A stretch of 64,000 bases of DNA from an uncultured Atopobium sp. Lineage in GTDB: Bacteria > Actinomycetota > Coriobacteriia > Coriobacteriales > Atopobiaceae. Every line of letters starts with the position of its first letter. The first letter of the stretch is position 1. Under the pieces are notes generated by a model. It made no database searches. It was given only the letters and a program-made list of their open reading frames with translations, and had not been told where the DNA came from. Below are positions 53,917 through 63,534 of the stretch, in pieces. Where the stretch lies: assembly GCA_946997485.1 (NCBI GenBank), contig CAMPVF010000008.1, positions 1 to 64,000 of the forward strand, written 5' to 3'. Made by a program: the position numbers and the translations under genes.

Positions 53917-56900
53917 CTAGTCGACGCTTTTAAGCGATTCAACCATATTAATGTGCTTAAGCTTGGGACACATCATTGCCACAATAAGCAGCGTAAACAC
54001 AAAGGTAAGCACGCAGGCATACACATAACTTTCGGGGTAAATAACACGTCCAAACATGACATACTCAACCTCGGCAGTTTCAACCACAAAGTGTGCAAGG
54101 TACGTGCCTGCAATAAGTCCAATACAATCGCCAATACCCGCCAAAATAAGAATATCGCGGAAAATGTAGCTGTATACTTCGCGCGGCAAAAAGCCAAGCA
54201 CCTTAAGTGATGCAATTTCGCGTATACGCTCCTCAATATTGATATTCGTAAGGTTGTAAAGCACGATAAACGCAAGCAACACTGCCGCTACAATAAGAAC
54301 CACAACCACCATGTTTACAACGCCAATGGTGTTTTTATACACGGCAATCGTTTCGTTTGAAAACGACACAAGCGACACTTCGGGCATTTGATGCAAGGTG
54401 TGAACCATGGCATCTTGCTCTTCTTTTTCGGCAGAAGTAAGCTCATCTGCAACGGAGCTTTGAGTGTCAAACGCAACGTAGAGCATGGCAAAGCGCGGCT
54501 CGGCGCCCGATGCCTCCGTATAGGCATTGCGCCCTACAAACACGGTGTTAGAAATGTAATTTTCGCAGATACCTGTTATGGCAAAGGTCATGCCCTCGCC
54601 CGTTATGTTGCCTACCAGGTCGTGATCGTAGAGCGTAATGCTATCGCCACACGAAAGGTTGTAGAGAAGCGCAAGTTTTTCGCTTATAACCACGGAGTTA
54701 TCATCAAAATGAATAGGCTCTTGCGTTATGCGATTTTGAAGCGTGTGCACCTGGGCAAAATTTTGCGCATCTTGAGGCACAACAAGCTGCACGTTTGTTG
54801 TTTTAGTTGACGTAGAAGTAGATGAGCTGTGAGCAGACGCGCCCAAAGATGCAACCGACATATTTTTCCGCGTAACACGCTCAAGCGCCGAAACCTTGTT
54901 GGTGTTTTTTAGCTGCGAGATAACGCGCTGAACATCGAGCTCATCGGCATCATCCGTACAGCCAACAGTAAGGTTATAGTGCACAATCGACGTAAACTGA
55001 CGGCCAATAATATCCCAAATGGAATCGTGAAGCGCAAACCCAACAAGAAGCAGCGCGGTGCATCCGGCAATGCCAATTGCCGTCATGTAAAAACGGCGCT
55101 TGTACAAAAACAGGTTGCGCAGGGTAATTTTCCAGGAAAACGACAGGTGGTGCCAAATAAAACCAGCGCGTTCGAGCAAAATGCGCTTGCCTGCCATGGG
55201 AGCACGCGGAAGCATGAGCGGAGCGGGCTGCTCGCGCAACGTGGTGGCAATAGCGCACCAGGTAGCAGCAAGTGTAATGCCAACACCCAAACTACCCGCA
55301 AGAAGAGCAATATCAGCATGCATGGGCAGCATGTATGGTAAGGGCGGAATGTCGTAAATGACGCTGTAGGCGCCCATCACAATACTGGGAAGTACCTGCG
55401 AAAGAATGGCAATACCGCACACAGCGCCAATACCCGAAGCCGCCGCCGCATAACCCAAGTAGTGACGTGCAATTTGGAAGGTTGAGTAGCCAAGCGCTTT
55501 GTAGGTGCCAATAAGTACGCGGTGGTCGTCTATCATGCGCGTCATAGTAGTAAGCGAAACCAGGGCTGCTACCAGGAAAAACATAACGGGAAATACGCGC
55601 GCCAATGTGTCCATGCGCTCGGTATCGGCGTGATAGATGGCCGCGCCTTCGTGTTGTGTGCGGTCGAGAAGATACATATCACACGGCGTATTCGCATCAA
55701 TAGCCCGCTGCGCGCTGTCGAGCTGCTCTTTAGCAATGCGAAACGTGTCGTCTGCCTTTGCTTTTTGCTCGTCAAATGTTGCGCGTCCTGCCTGGTATTC
55801 GTCCTGTTTTGCAGCGAGCGTTTGCTGCTTTTGGGCAAGCAGCGCCTTTTTTTCGCTCAGCTCGCGCTGCGCAGCAGCATACTTTTCGTCTGCAGAAGCA
55901 CGCTCATGTTCAAGGCGCGTACGTGCGGCAATGCACGCCTGAATGTGACCTTGGAGCTCTTTTAACTGCTGCTCGCGTTGTTGCAGCTGTTGCAATTGTT
56001 GTTGCTGTTGCTCCAGGGTATGGTGTTGCAGCTGCTCTCCAGATGGCTTACGCTCCGCCTGCGGTTGTGCCTGCGGTTGTGCCTGCGCAGCACGCTCCTG
56101 CGCGCGATCTGTGGCATCTTGCAGGCTTTCTGCAGCAGCATCGCCACGTTGGCTCGGCTGCGCTGCAGACGAGGCGGCGCCAGGTGCGGAAGGTGTGCCA
56201 TCAGGTGAAGCGGAGTTTTTACGTGCTGCTTCGATGGAAGCAAGCGCAGAAGCAACTTGTGCATTAGCGTCTTCAAGCGAAGAGGCGTGTATGCCGCGTG
56301 CGCGCACAGTTGCTAAAAGCGTAGCCTGGTTTGCGGAAAGCTCCTCTTCTGCACGCGTAAGCTTGGCTTTTCCTTCGGCATACTGCGTATCAAGCTGAGA
56401 TGTACCGCTCACAAGTTGCTGCTTTGCACGAGATAGTGCTGCTTTTCCGTGTGCAAGCTGCGCGGCGGCTGAAGCCAGTTTGCCTTCCTGTTCATCGAGC
56501 GTGGCATACGCGTTTGTGTGTTCGCACTCATAATCGGCAATTTTATCGTTAAGCTTTGATTGCGCCGCGGCGTGTACGGCATCTTTGCGCCACACCGACA
56601 TCTCGTCGATAGCGGCCGACAGCCTGTCTTTTACTTCGTCTACACGCGCTTTATAGGCAGACGAATTGCTCACGTCGCCTTTTGCGCCAGCTACCGATAC
56701 ATACAGCTCGTTATACGGAAAATCTGCACTAAATGTGCCATTAAGCACGTATATGTACTGGTCGATAGCACCCGTACCCAGCGTTGTGGAACCAAAACTT
56801 TTTGTATAAGGATACAAGGGCGATGCAATAGTACCAACTACATGCAGCGTTTTTTGTTGAAATACCTTGTCTACACCGGCTTTTGTGTAACCAAGCGTAA

Positions 56901-57468
56901 TTGTTGCGCCTTCAGAAAGCGGCGCATGAGGCGCATTTGCAGCAACAACGCACTCGTCGTTTGCCTGAGGATACCTTCCTGATATAAGTTTTGGTCGATT
57001 AAGATATACCGTATCATGCGCACCGTGTGCAGCCGCGCTGCCGGGCGTTGCACTGTCGCCAGCAATATATCCGTTTGCATCTTGGTTGGCTGCATCCTCA
57101 CGCTCGCGCTCACTTTCACCTGCAGCAGCTGCAACTGTATCGGCAGGTGCAACATCAAAGCTCGAAATGCGTGCAGCAATTTGTTTGTCTTCAAGATCGG
57201 CAACAACGTCTACCGTATGCGACGCTGCAGTTGCTTCAACACCTTCGGTGGCGTTTACGTGGTTAATTTCGCGCGACGAAAATCCAAGGGTTGAGATAAG
57301 CCGAATGTCCCACACGTTACTTTCATCAAAATATGCGTCTGCAGCAGCACGCATGTCGGGACCGGTCATCATAAGACCTGCAAAAAAGCCCGATCCAAGC
57401 GCAACAATGGCGGCAATCGCAAAAAAGCGGCTCAGCGTCGATTTTATGGTGCGGCATAGGTGCAACAT
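53917..57468 (-). CDS. FtsX-like ABC permease with large extracytoplasmic coiled coil
   Basis: About 1183 residues. An N-terminal membrane helix (FFAIAAIVALGSGFFAGLMM), an extracytoplasmic MacB-like region (MRAAADAYFDESNVWDIRLISTLGFS), then an insert of about 285 residues (310-595) of heptad-like coiled coil with a Gln-rich core near 485-503. The FtsX domains and two four-helix membrane blocks follow, ending AMMCPKLKHINMVESLKSVD. With the ATPase encoded immediately upstream it forms an ABC machine of the MacB/FtsX type, acting on the envelope or exporting a peptide. The ATG (57468) is chosen over a GTG overlapping the ATPase stop. Two short direct repeats GCAGGCAGGC lie just after the stop. 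Confidence 0.88.
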   Translation of the reverse strand: MLHLCRTIKSTLSRFFAIAAIVALGSGFFAGLMMTGPDMRAAADAYFDESNVWDIRLISTLGFSSREINHVNATEGVEATAASHTVDVVADLEDKQIAARISSFDVAPADTVAAAAGESEREREDAANQDANGYIAGDSATPGSAAAHGAHDTVYLNRPKLISGRYPQANDECVVAANAPHAPLSEGATITLGYTKAGVDKVFQQKTLHVVGTIASPLYPYTKSFGSTTLGTGAIDQYIYVLNGTFSADFPYNELYVSVAGAKGDVSNSSAYKARVDEVKDRLSAAIDEMSVWRKDAVHAAAQSKLNDKIADYECEHTNAYATLDEQEGKLASAAAQLAHGKAALSRAKQQLVSGTSQLDTQYAEGKAKLTRAEEELSANQATLLATVRARGIHASSLEDANAQVASALASIEAARKNSASPDGTPSAPGAASSAAQPSQRGDAAAESLQDATDRAQERAAQAQPQAQPQAERKPSGEQLQHHTLEQQQQQLQQLQQREQQLKELQGHIQACIAARTRLEHERASADEKYAAAQRELSEKKALLAQKQQTLAAKQDEYQAGRATFDEQKAKADDTFRIAKEQLDSAQRAIDANTPCDMYLLDRTQHEGAAIYHADTERMDTLARVFPVMFFLVAALVSLTTMTRMIDDHRVLIGTYKALGYSTFQIARHYLGYAAAASGIGAVCGIAILSQVLPSIVMGAYSVIYDIPPLPYMLPMHADIALLAGSLGVGITLAATWCAIATTLREQPAPLMLPRAPMAGKRILLERAGFIWHHLSFSWKITLRNLFLYKRRFYMTAIGIAGCTALLLVGFALHDSIWDIIGRQFTSIVHYNLTVGCTDDADELDVQRVISQLKNTNKVSALERVTRKNMSVASLGASAHSSSTSTSTKTTNVQLVVPQDAQNFAQVHTLQNRITQEPIHFDDNSVVISEKLALLYNLSCGDSITLYDHDLVGNITGEGMTFAITGICENYISNTVFVGRNAYTEASGAEPRFAMLYVAFDTQSSVADELTSAEKEEQDAMVHTLHQMPEVSLVSFSNETIAVYKNTIGVVNMVVVVLIVAAVLLAFIVLYNLTNINIEERIREIASLKVLGFLPREVYSYIFRDILILAGIGDCIGLIAGTYLAHFVVETAEVEYVMFGRVIYPESYVYACVLTFVFTLLIVAMMCPKLKHINMVESLKSVD

Positions 57469-57470
57469 AC

Positions 57471-58172
57471 TTACCACTCAACCACTGATGCATCGTGCGG
57501 GTGAGCGTTTACTTCGATGGCGGCAGCTTTGCCTTCGTGAACCCGTATAACTCTGTTGGCAATTTGGCAAAACGCGCTGTTGTGCGTTACCATTACCACC
57601 GTTTTATGTGTTTGTATGCAGGTGTCCTGCAACAGTTTAAGGATTTGTTTTCCTGTTACATAATCGAGCGCACCCGTGGGCTCATCGCAAAGCAGCAACT
57701 TTGGGTTTTTTGCAAGCGCACGCGCAATTGCAACACGCTGCTGCTCACCACCCGAAAGCTGCGAAGGAAAATTGTTTTTTCGCGCAGATAAACCAACTTG
57801 TTGCAGCACATCGTCGGCAGGCAAAGGGTGCCTGCACATTTGACTTGCAAGCTCAACGTTTTCGCGCGCCGTGAGGTTTTGCACTAAATTATAAAACTGA
57901 AACACAAAGCCAATGTCGTGCCTGCGATACAACGTAAGCTCACGCTCAGTAGACCCGCTAATGGTTTTACCAGCCAGTTTAATAGTGCCCGATGTTGCCG
58001 TATCCATGCCTGCAAGCATATTAAGCACGGTGGTTTTGCCGGCACCCGAAGGCCCAACAATAACAACGAATTCTCCCTGCTCAATGCTAAAATTCATGTG
58101 GTCAACTGCATGCACATCACAACTACCCATGCGGTATGTTTTGCATACATCTATAAACTCAACATAGGCCAT
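57471..58172 (-). CDS. ABC transporter ATP-binding protein (MacB/LolD type)
   Basis: A 233-residue ATPase: Walker A GPSGAGKTT, signature QLSGGEQQRVAIARALAKN, Walker B LLLCDEPTGALD, with VTHN. It pairs with the coiled-coil FtsX permease, which begins within a few bases of its stop codon. AAGGGG lies 6 bases upstream of the start. Confidence 0.94.
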   Translation of the reverse strand: MAYVEFIDVCKTYRMGSCDVHAVDHMNFSIEQGEFVVIVGPSGAGKTTVLNMLAGMDTATSGTIKLAGKTISGSTERELTLYRRHDIGFVFQFYNLVQNLTARENVELASQMCRHPLPADDVLQQVGLSARKNNFPSQLSGGEQQRVAIARALAKNPKLLLCDEPTGALDYVTGKQILKLLQDTCIQTHKTVVMVTHNSAFCQIANRVIRVHEGKAAAIEVNAHPHDASVVEW

Positions 58173-58279
58173 GAGTACCCCTTTACCTTGAGCGGCTAAC
58201 CCACTTTATGTGCGCATGGTATGTGCACGTGCACAGGCTAGCTTGTGTGCACGCTTAAAAGCGCGGGTGCGGACGTGTA

Positions 58280-58876
58280 TTAGTGCAGGTAAACGATGCT
58301 TTTCTTTGCTTTTTCAACCGCATCGGCGCCCGCAAGCTCGTCTACCAGAGCAAGCCCCAAATCCATTGCGGTGCCAAGACCCTGGCTAGTAAACAGGTTG
58401 CCGTCGCGCACAACGTACTCCTGCTCAACCGTAGCCCCGTTTTCGCTTAGTACGTGCTGAAACGCAGGGTTTGACGTGGCGCGCTTGCCACTCAGAATGC
58501 CAAGCTCAGCCAAAATGGATGGAGCAGCGCAAATGGCAGCAATACGCTTGCCTTGCTCGTTGTGTGCACGCAGCGCATTGCACAACGGCTCACATGCGCG
58601 CAGATTAGGTGTGCCAGGAATACCACCAGGCAAAAAGAGCACGTCAAAATTGTCGAAAGAAAAATCGTCGTCATAAATTGAACAATCGCACGCCATGCGC
58701 AGGTTGTGCGCACTTACAACTTCGTGCTCGGGTGTAATTGACACGCGCTTGTAAGCAATGTTAACGCGGTGCAAAATATCAAGAACAACGAGCGCTTCAC
58801 ACTCCTCGCCTCCTGGAGCCATAAATGCAGCAACAACAGGGCTTTTGTGGGTTTGAGTTGATGATAAAGCAGCCAT
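58280..58876 (-). CDS. DJ-1/PfpI-family protein
   Basis: A 198-residue protein of the DJ-1 branch: VVAAFMAPGGEECEALVVLDIL with the conserved Glu, and the nucleophile elbow AAICAAPSILAELGIL with the conserved Cys near 110. Members include glyoxalase III/protein deglycase and stress proteins; the precise role here is unknown. The ATG at 58876 has GAGG 5 bases upstream; the longer frame (249 residues) lacks support. Confidence 0.9.
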   Translation of the reverse strand: MAALSSTQTHKSPVVAAFMAPGGEECEALVVLDILHRVNIAYKRVSITPEHEVVSAHNLRMACDCSIYDDDFSFDNFDVLFLPGGIPGTPNLRACEPLCNALRAHNEQGKRIAAICAAPSILAELGILSGKRATSNPAFQHVLSENGATVEQEYVVRDGNLFTSQGLGTAMDLGLALVDELAGADAVEKAKKSIVYLH

Positions 58877-59057
58877 AGATCCTCGATTCTCGCAACCAAT
58901 GAGTAGTGCATGCACAGATGCACAGGTGTTTTGTATAAGACTACCACCACTTGCACGCACGCAGGGAGCAAATACAAAGACATCAACACAAATACGTACA
59001 ATTGGCGCACGCGGAGTGCGTAGGCACACGTGGGCAATGCGCGCGCAGGTGACAGAA

Positions 59058-60569
59058 TTAATGCGCAGGTAGATTGCGTGTTTCGATAAGATGAAGCTCT
59101 TTTCGAAAACCTACTAACACCCACATAGATACAAGCACACACACGCCAACACTTACAGGCGCATTAAGCCACAACCCAAGAAGACCCAACGGTTTAAGCA
59201 ACACGAGCGCGCCAAGTGGAGCTACGGTAACAATAATGAGCGAAAGCAGGGCTGCGAGCTTTGTTTTTTCGACCGCAGTAAGAAGACTTTGCACGCCCAT
59301 AGGAACCCAGCGCAGCGTATATGCCACAGCGTACCAACGGAAAGCATCGGGCGCCATGGCGAGCACATCGCCGGTGGCATCAGCCATAAAAATGCGCACG
59401 CAAAACTCGGGGAAGATGCCCATAACCAGCGAAAGTGCAACGCAAATAATACACAGCGCAGAAAAGATATATTTTTCGAGCTGTTTTATGCGTTGATACT
59501 GGTGAGCACCCCAATTGTAGCCAACGGCAGGTTGAAGCGAATCGCAGATGCCATACATGAGCGGGAAAATGAACGCGGTTGCAAAGCCCAAGCAGCCATA
59601 CACGGTAACAGCAGTAATGCCGCCTTGTACAAGCAGCTCAACATTAAGAAAAATAAGCGTAATGCGTCCTGCAACGTCGTTCAAAAACGCAGGCGTGCCG
59701 CTAAACATAATTTCTTTTAGGATGGCAACACTCCACTGCGGACGCACAAAGCGCAGAAGCATTTTGTTAAACATAAACGGAATAAGTGCAGCTATAGCAC
59801 CCAAACTAATAGCAATAGAGAACGCCAAACCAGCGCCAAGCGTGCCCAGGTGCAGCGAATACAAAAACCAAAACTCAAGAATGCAACCAATGGTAGAAGT
59901 AAATGCATTAAGCGCAAACGACGACTTTACCTTGCCGCAGATGCGCAGGTAGTTATCGACTGCAAACAGAATGGTGCCAAACGGTGCAAAGAGTGCAAAC
60001 ATGCGCAAATAATCAACCGCCATCGATTGCAAATGCCCGTGCGCGCCCATAAGCGACATAAGCCAGGGTGCGGCAAACCAAAATGCAGCGCCAATAATAC
60101 TTGCACCAAAAAGGATGAGCAACACGCCAATAGTAAAGATGTTGTTGGCACGATGCGCCTTTCCTTCGCCCAAGCTAATTGAAATGGGCACCGAAGAACC
60201 AACGCCCACCATATCACCAAAGGCAAACAGCATGATAACAAAAGGCATGGCAAGGTTAATAGCAGCAAACGCCTCCCCGCCCAACAGCTGACCTACAAAA
60301 ATACCATCGGCAATTTCGTAGATGGCAGAAGAAAGCATGCTCAGCGAGCCGGGAATAGCGGCGCGCAAAAACAGACGCCAGGGTGACAGCTTTATGAACA
60401 TATCGTGTGTTTTTTTGTACTGTTCTGTTGTTTTGTGTTGTTGCTCGGGGGTGTGAGTGGTAGGTTGTACTACAACTTTTTTTTGTGTCTCTTTGGCATC
60501 AAACGCATCGTCGGACACCGATGAATTTGAGATTTCGCAGGTATTTGCGCGGGTCGTATCCTGTGGCAT
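59058..60569 (-). CDS. MATE-family efflux transporter
   Basis: A 503-residue membrane protein with 12 predicted segments and the MATE layout (IPGSLSMLSSAIYEIADGIFVGQLLGGEAFAAINLAMPFV; the second half FVRPQWSVAILKEIMFSGTPAFLNDVAG). It expels cationic compounds with Na+ or H+. About 60 charged residues precede the first helix. AAAGGA lies 11 bases before the ATG. Divergent from pflB. Confidence 0.9.
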   Translation of the reverse strand: MPQDTTRANTCEISNSSVSDDAFDAKETQKKVVVQPTTHTPEQQHKTTEQYKKTHDMFIKLSPWRLFLRAAIPGSLSMLSSAIYEIADGIFVGQLLGGEAFAAINLAMPFVIMLFAFGDMVGVGSSVPISISLGEGKAHRANNIFTIGVLLILFGASIIGAAFWFAAPWLMSLMGAHGHLQSMAVDYLRMFALFAPFGTILFAVDNYLRICGKVKSSFALNAFTSTIGCILEFWFLYSLHLGTLGAGLAFSIAISLGAIAALIPFMFNKMLLRFVRPQWSVAILKEIMFSGTPAFLNDVAGRITLIFLNVELLVQGGITAVTVYGCLGFATAFIFPLMYGICDSLQPAVGYNWGAHQYQRIKQLEKYIFSALCIICVALSLVMGIFPEFCVRIFMADATGDVLAMAPDAFRWYAVAYTLRWVPMGVQSLLTAVEKTKLAALLSLIIVTVAPLGALVLLKPLGLLGLWLNAPVSVGVCVLVSMWVLVGFRKELHLIETRNLPAH

Positions 60570-60754
60570 GGCCCAACAATCCTTTCAAAAAAACGCAATG
60601 TGCACCAAATCCCTACGGTATGCAATACGTACAACCACTCGACAAACAAGTTCATAAAGTGACCGTTTATGCAGGCATTCAGTACTATTTTGCGGCTGCG
60701 CGAACACTGGTATATCCATGATACCAGCCTGCCGCAAAAAAGATACGCGCACGG

Positions 60755-60775
60755 TTGGTTTGTACACAAAACCAA
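60755..60775. promoter_or_regulatory. Inverted repeat in the pflB upstream region
   Basis: TTGGTTT/AAACCAA arms with a 7-base centre (GTACACA), 64 bases before the pflB start in the 269-base region shared with the MATE gene. A candidate operator for a redox regulator such as Rex or CggR-like, but it matches none closely. An FNR-like TTGATGTTAAATC lies nearer the gene and is weak. Confidence 0.3.
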
Positions 60776-60838
60776 ATACAATTTCTGCTACATTGTTGAT
60801 GTTAAATCTATACACAGTTCTAGCAAGGAGCGTGTCTA

Positions 60839-62992
60839 ATGCAAGAGGCATGGCGTGGATTTACTGGTGGAGAGTGGACACATCTTATCGACGTGCGCGA
60901 CTTCATCCAGAAAAACTATACACCTTATACTGGCGATGAGTCCTTTTTAGCAGGACCAACCAAAGCTACCCAAGAACTTTGGGCGCAGGTAATGGATCTT
61001 TTTAAGCAAGAGCGTGAACACGGTGGTGTTCTCGACATGGATACCAGCATCGTATCCACTATCACCTCGCACAAAGCTGGTTACATTAACAAGCCACTCG
61101 AAAAAATCGTTGGTTTGCAAACCGATAAACCTCTTAAACGTGCCCTTATGCCAAACGGTGGTATCCGTATGGCTGTTTCGGCATGCAAGAGCTATGGTTA
61201 CGAAGTAGATCCTAAGCTCGTTGAGTTTTACACCGTACGTCGTAAAACTCACAACGCTGGTGTTTTCGACGTGTACACGCCCGAAATGCGTGCATGCCGC
61301 CACTCGCACATTATTACCGGTCTTCCCGACGCATATGGCCGCGGTCGTATCATCGGCGACTACCGTCGTTTAGCTCTGTATGGTCTTAATCGTCTTATCG
61401 AAGACAAGGAAGAGCAAAAGCTTAACACGCACCAAATTATGGACGAAGAAACCATTCGTCACCGCGAAGAGCTCTCTGAGCAAATTCACGCACTTAAAGA
61501 ACTTGGTGAACTCACCAAAGAGTATGGTTTTGATGTATCTGAGCCTGCACGCAACTTTAAAGAGGCTGTTCAGTGGCTCTACTTTGCATACCTTGCATCC
61601 GTAAAGGAGCAAAATGGTGCTGCAATGTCCATTGGTCGTACCTCAACCTTCCTCGACATTTATGCAGAGCGCGACCTCAAAGAGGGCACGATTACTGAGG
61701 AAGAAGTTCAGGAAATTGTTGACCACCTCGTTATGAAACTGCGTATCGTTAAATTTGCACGTACGCCAGAATACAATGCCCTGTTCTCCGGCGACCCACA
61801 ATGGGTAACCGAATCGATTGGTGGTATTGGTATCGACGGCCGTCCAATGGTAACGAAAAACAGCTTCCGTGTGCTGCACACCCTAGAAAACATGGGTACC
61901 AGCCCCGAGCCAAACCTTACCGTCCTGTGGTCTACACGCCTGCCCGAGACCTTTAAGCGTTACTGCGCAAAAATCTCCATTAACACCAGCTCCATTCAGT
62001 ACGAAAACGACGACCTTATGCGCGTATACCACGGCGACGACTACGCTATCGCCTGCTGCGTAAGCTCGATGGTTGTTGGTAAAGAGATGCAATTCTTTGG
62101 CGCCCGCGCTAACCTTGCAAAATGCCTGCTTTACGCCATCAACGGTGGTCGCGACGAAATCACCGGCGAGCAAGTTGGTCCTAGGTATCGTCCAGTTGAG
62201 GGCGACTACCTTGAGTACGACGACGTTATTGAGAAATACCACGACATGGTTGAATGGCTTGTTGGTATTTACGTTAACGCTCTTAACGTTATTCACTACA
62301 TGCACGACAAATACGCCTACGAGCGCATTCAGATGGCATTCCACGACGAGCACGTTCACCGTTGGTTTGCAACTGGTATTGCTGGTCTTTCTGTTGTTGC
62401 CGACTCACTTTCGGCTATTAAATATGCCAAAGTTAAGGTTATCCGCGACGAAACTGGTCTTGTAACCGATTACAAGATTGAGGGCGACTATCCTAAGTAT
62501 GGTAACGACGACGACCGCGTAGACATTATTGCTCGCGATGTTGTTGCCTACTTCATGAAGCAAATCCGCAAATTCAACTGCTACCGTAACGCTACCGCAA
62601 CTACCTCGGTACTTACCATTACCTCCAACGTTGTATATGGTGAGAAAACCGGTAACACACCAGACGGTCGTCGTGGCGGTACCCCATTTGCACCTGGTGC
62701 AAACCCAATGCACCAACGCGACACCCACGGTGCTGTTGCGTCATTGTCTTCGGTATCCAAGCTTCCATTCCGCGACGCAGAAGATGGTATTTCCAACACC
62801 TTCTCCATCGTTCCTGGTGCACTTGGTAAAACCAGCGACGTTATGTTTGGCGATAGCGATATGTGCGAACTCGCTGACATCGACGACATTTCAAAGATCG
62901 ACTTTAAGACAGCTCAGTTTAACATTGAAAACCAAGTTGACTGCGCATGTGAAGCCGACGCAAGTTCGAAATGCGGTTGCGAAGACCGTTAA
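60839..62992 (+). CDS. pflB: Formate C-acetyltransferase, large part lacking the glycyl-radical domain
   Basis: 717 residues, compared with 760 in E. coli. It converts pyruvate and CoA to acetyl-CoA and formate. The catalytic pair is intact (IACCVSSMVVG, Cys406-Cys407), as are GARANLAK and FRDAEDGISNTFSIVPGALGK. After ALGK the sequence leaves the PFL pattern: instead of the Gly-radical loop RVSGYAV it has about 45 unrelated residues ending in a Cys-rich tail (CACEADASSKCGCEDR). The missing domain is encoded by the next gene. AAGGAG is 8-9 bases upstream of the ATG. Activity would need the two proteins to assemble. Confidence 0.92.
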   Translation: MQEAWRGFTGGEWTHLIDVRDFIQKNYTPYTGDESFLAGPTKATQELWAQVMDLFKQEREHGGVLDMDTSIVSTITSHKAGYINKPLEKIVGLQTDKPLKRALMPNGGIRMAVSACKSYGYEVDPKLVEFYTVRRKTHNAGVFDVYTPEMRACRHSHIITGLPDAYGRGRIIGDYRRLALYGLNRLIEDKEEQKLNTHQIMDEETIRHREELSEQIHALKELGELTKEYGFDVSEPARNFKEAVQWLYFAYLASVKEQNGAAMSIGRTSTFLDIYAERDLKEGTITEEEVQEIVDHLVMKLRIVKFARTPEYNALFSGDPQWVTESIGGIGIDGRPMVTKNSFRVLHTLENMGTSPEPNLTVLWSTRLPETFKRYCAKISINTSSIQYENDDLMRVYHGDDYAIACCVSSMVVGKEMQFFGARANLAKCLLYAINGGRDEITGEQVGPRYRPVEGDYLEYDDVIEKYHDMVEWLVGIYVNALNVIHYMHDKYAYERIQMAFHDEHVHRWFATGIAGLSVVADSLSAIKYAKVKVIRDETGLVTDYKIEGDYPKYGNDDDRVDIIARDVVAYFMKQIRKFNCYRNATATTSVLTITSNVVYGEKTGNTPDGRRGGTPFAPGANPMHQRDTHGAVASLSSVSKLPFRDAEDGISNTFSIVPGALGKTSDVMFGDSDMCELADIDDISKIDFKTAQFNIENQVDCACEADASSKCGCEDR

Positions 62993-63177
62993 ACCACAAA
63001 TACACGCGTGCGTAGCCGTGCCGCATGGCATGCGCTACGCGCCGTTTGTGTGATGGTTGATGTATTCATGAGGGAGCCTCAAAGGCACGCACTATGCAAG
63101 AATGCGTAATGGTTGTGCACCGCACCTTGTGCTTAAGCGGAAAGCGCATACATTGCACCACAAATTGGTCGTGCCAC

Positions 63178-63208
63178 TATGCAAAAAAAATTCAAAAATT
63201 TTTGCATA
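63178..63208. repeat. AT-rich inverted repeat between pflB and the radical-domain gene
   Basis: TATGCAAAAA (63178-63187) and TTTTTGCATA (63199-63208) are perfect 10-base arms around AAATTCAAAAA-like sequence. It lies 60 bases before the small gene, in the 275-base gap. It could be a terminator, a processing site or an operator. Confidence 0.5.
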
Positions 63209-63267
63209 TGAGAGTTAGAGAACACTAATTATGGGTACAACAACCATATCAAAGAAAGGAGTTTAGT

Positions 63268-63510
63268 ATGGCAGCATCAAAGGAACAAATCGACAACCTC
63301 GTCAACATGATTGACGGTTACGCCGAAAAAGGTGGTCACCACCTTAACATCAATGTATTTAACAGAGACACTCTGCTGGATGCACAGAAACATCCTGAGA
63401 AATATCCTCAGCTCACCATCCGTGTTTCTGGTTACGCGGTTAAATTCACCACGCTTACCAAACAACAACAAGATGATGTAATTTCCCGTACCTTCCACGA
63501 TTCACTCTAA
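63268..63510 (+). CDS. Stand-alone glycyl-radical domain of pyruvate formate-lyase
   Basis: 80 residues that match the C-terminal domain of E. coli PflB from the MDGY region to the end: LVNMIDGYAEKGGHHLNINV, NRDTLLDAQKHPEKYPQL, TIRVSGYAVKFTTL, ISRTFHDSL. Gly55 in RVSGYAV is the radical site. The arrangement is like GrcA/YfiD, the spare radical domain that rescues oxygen-cleaved PFL, but here the large subunit upstream lacks its own copy, so this protein is predicted to be essential. GGAG lies 7 bases before the ATG. pflA follows after 24 bases. Confidence 0.93.
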   Translation: MAASKEQIDNLVNMIDGYAEKGGHHLNINVFNRDTLLDAQKHPEKYPQLTIRVSGYAVKFTTLTKQQQDDVISRTFHDSL

Positions 63511-63534
63511 TCGTAGCGAGCGAAAGGTACGTTT

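Noticed and set aside
62992..63268. Frameshift or sequencing error splitting one PFL gene
   Set aside because: The two parts are separated by 275 bases, the first ends in unrelated sequence, and the second has its own ribosome site and start.
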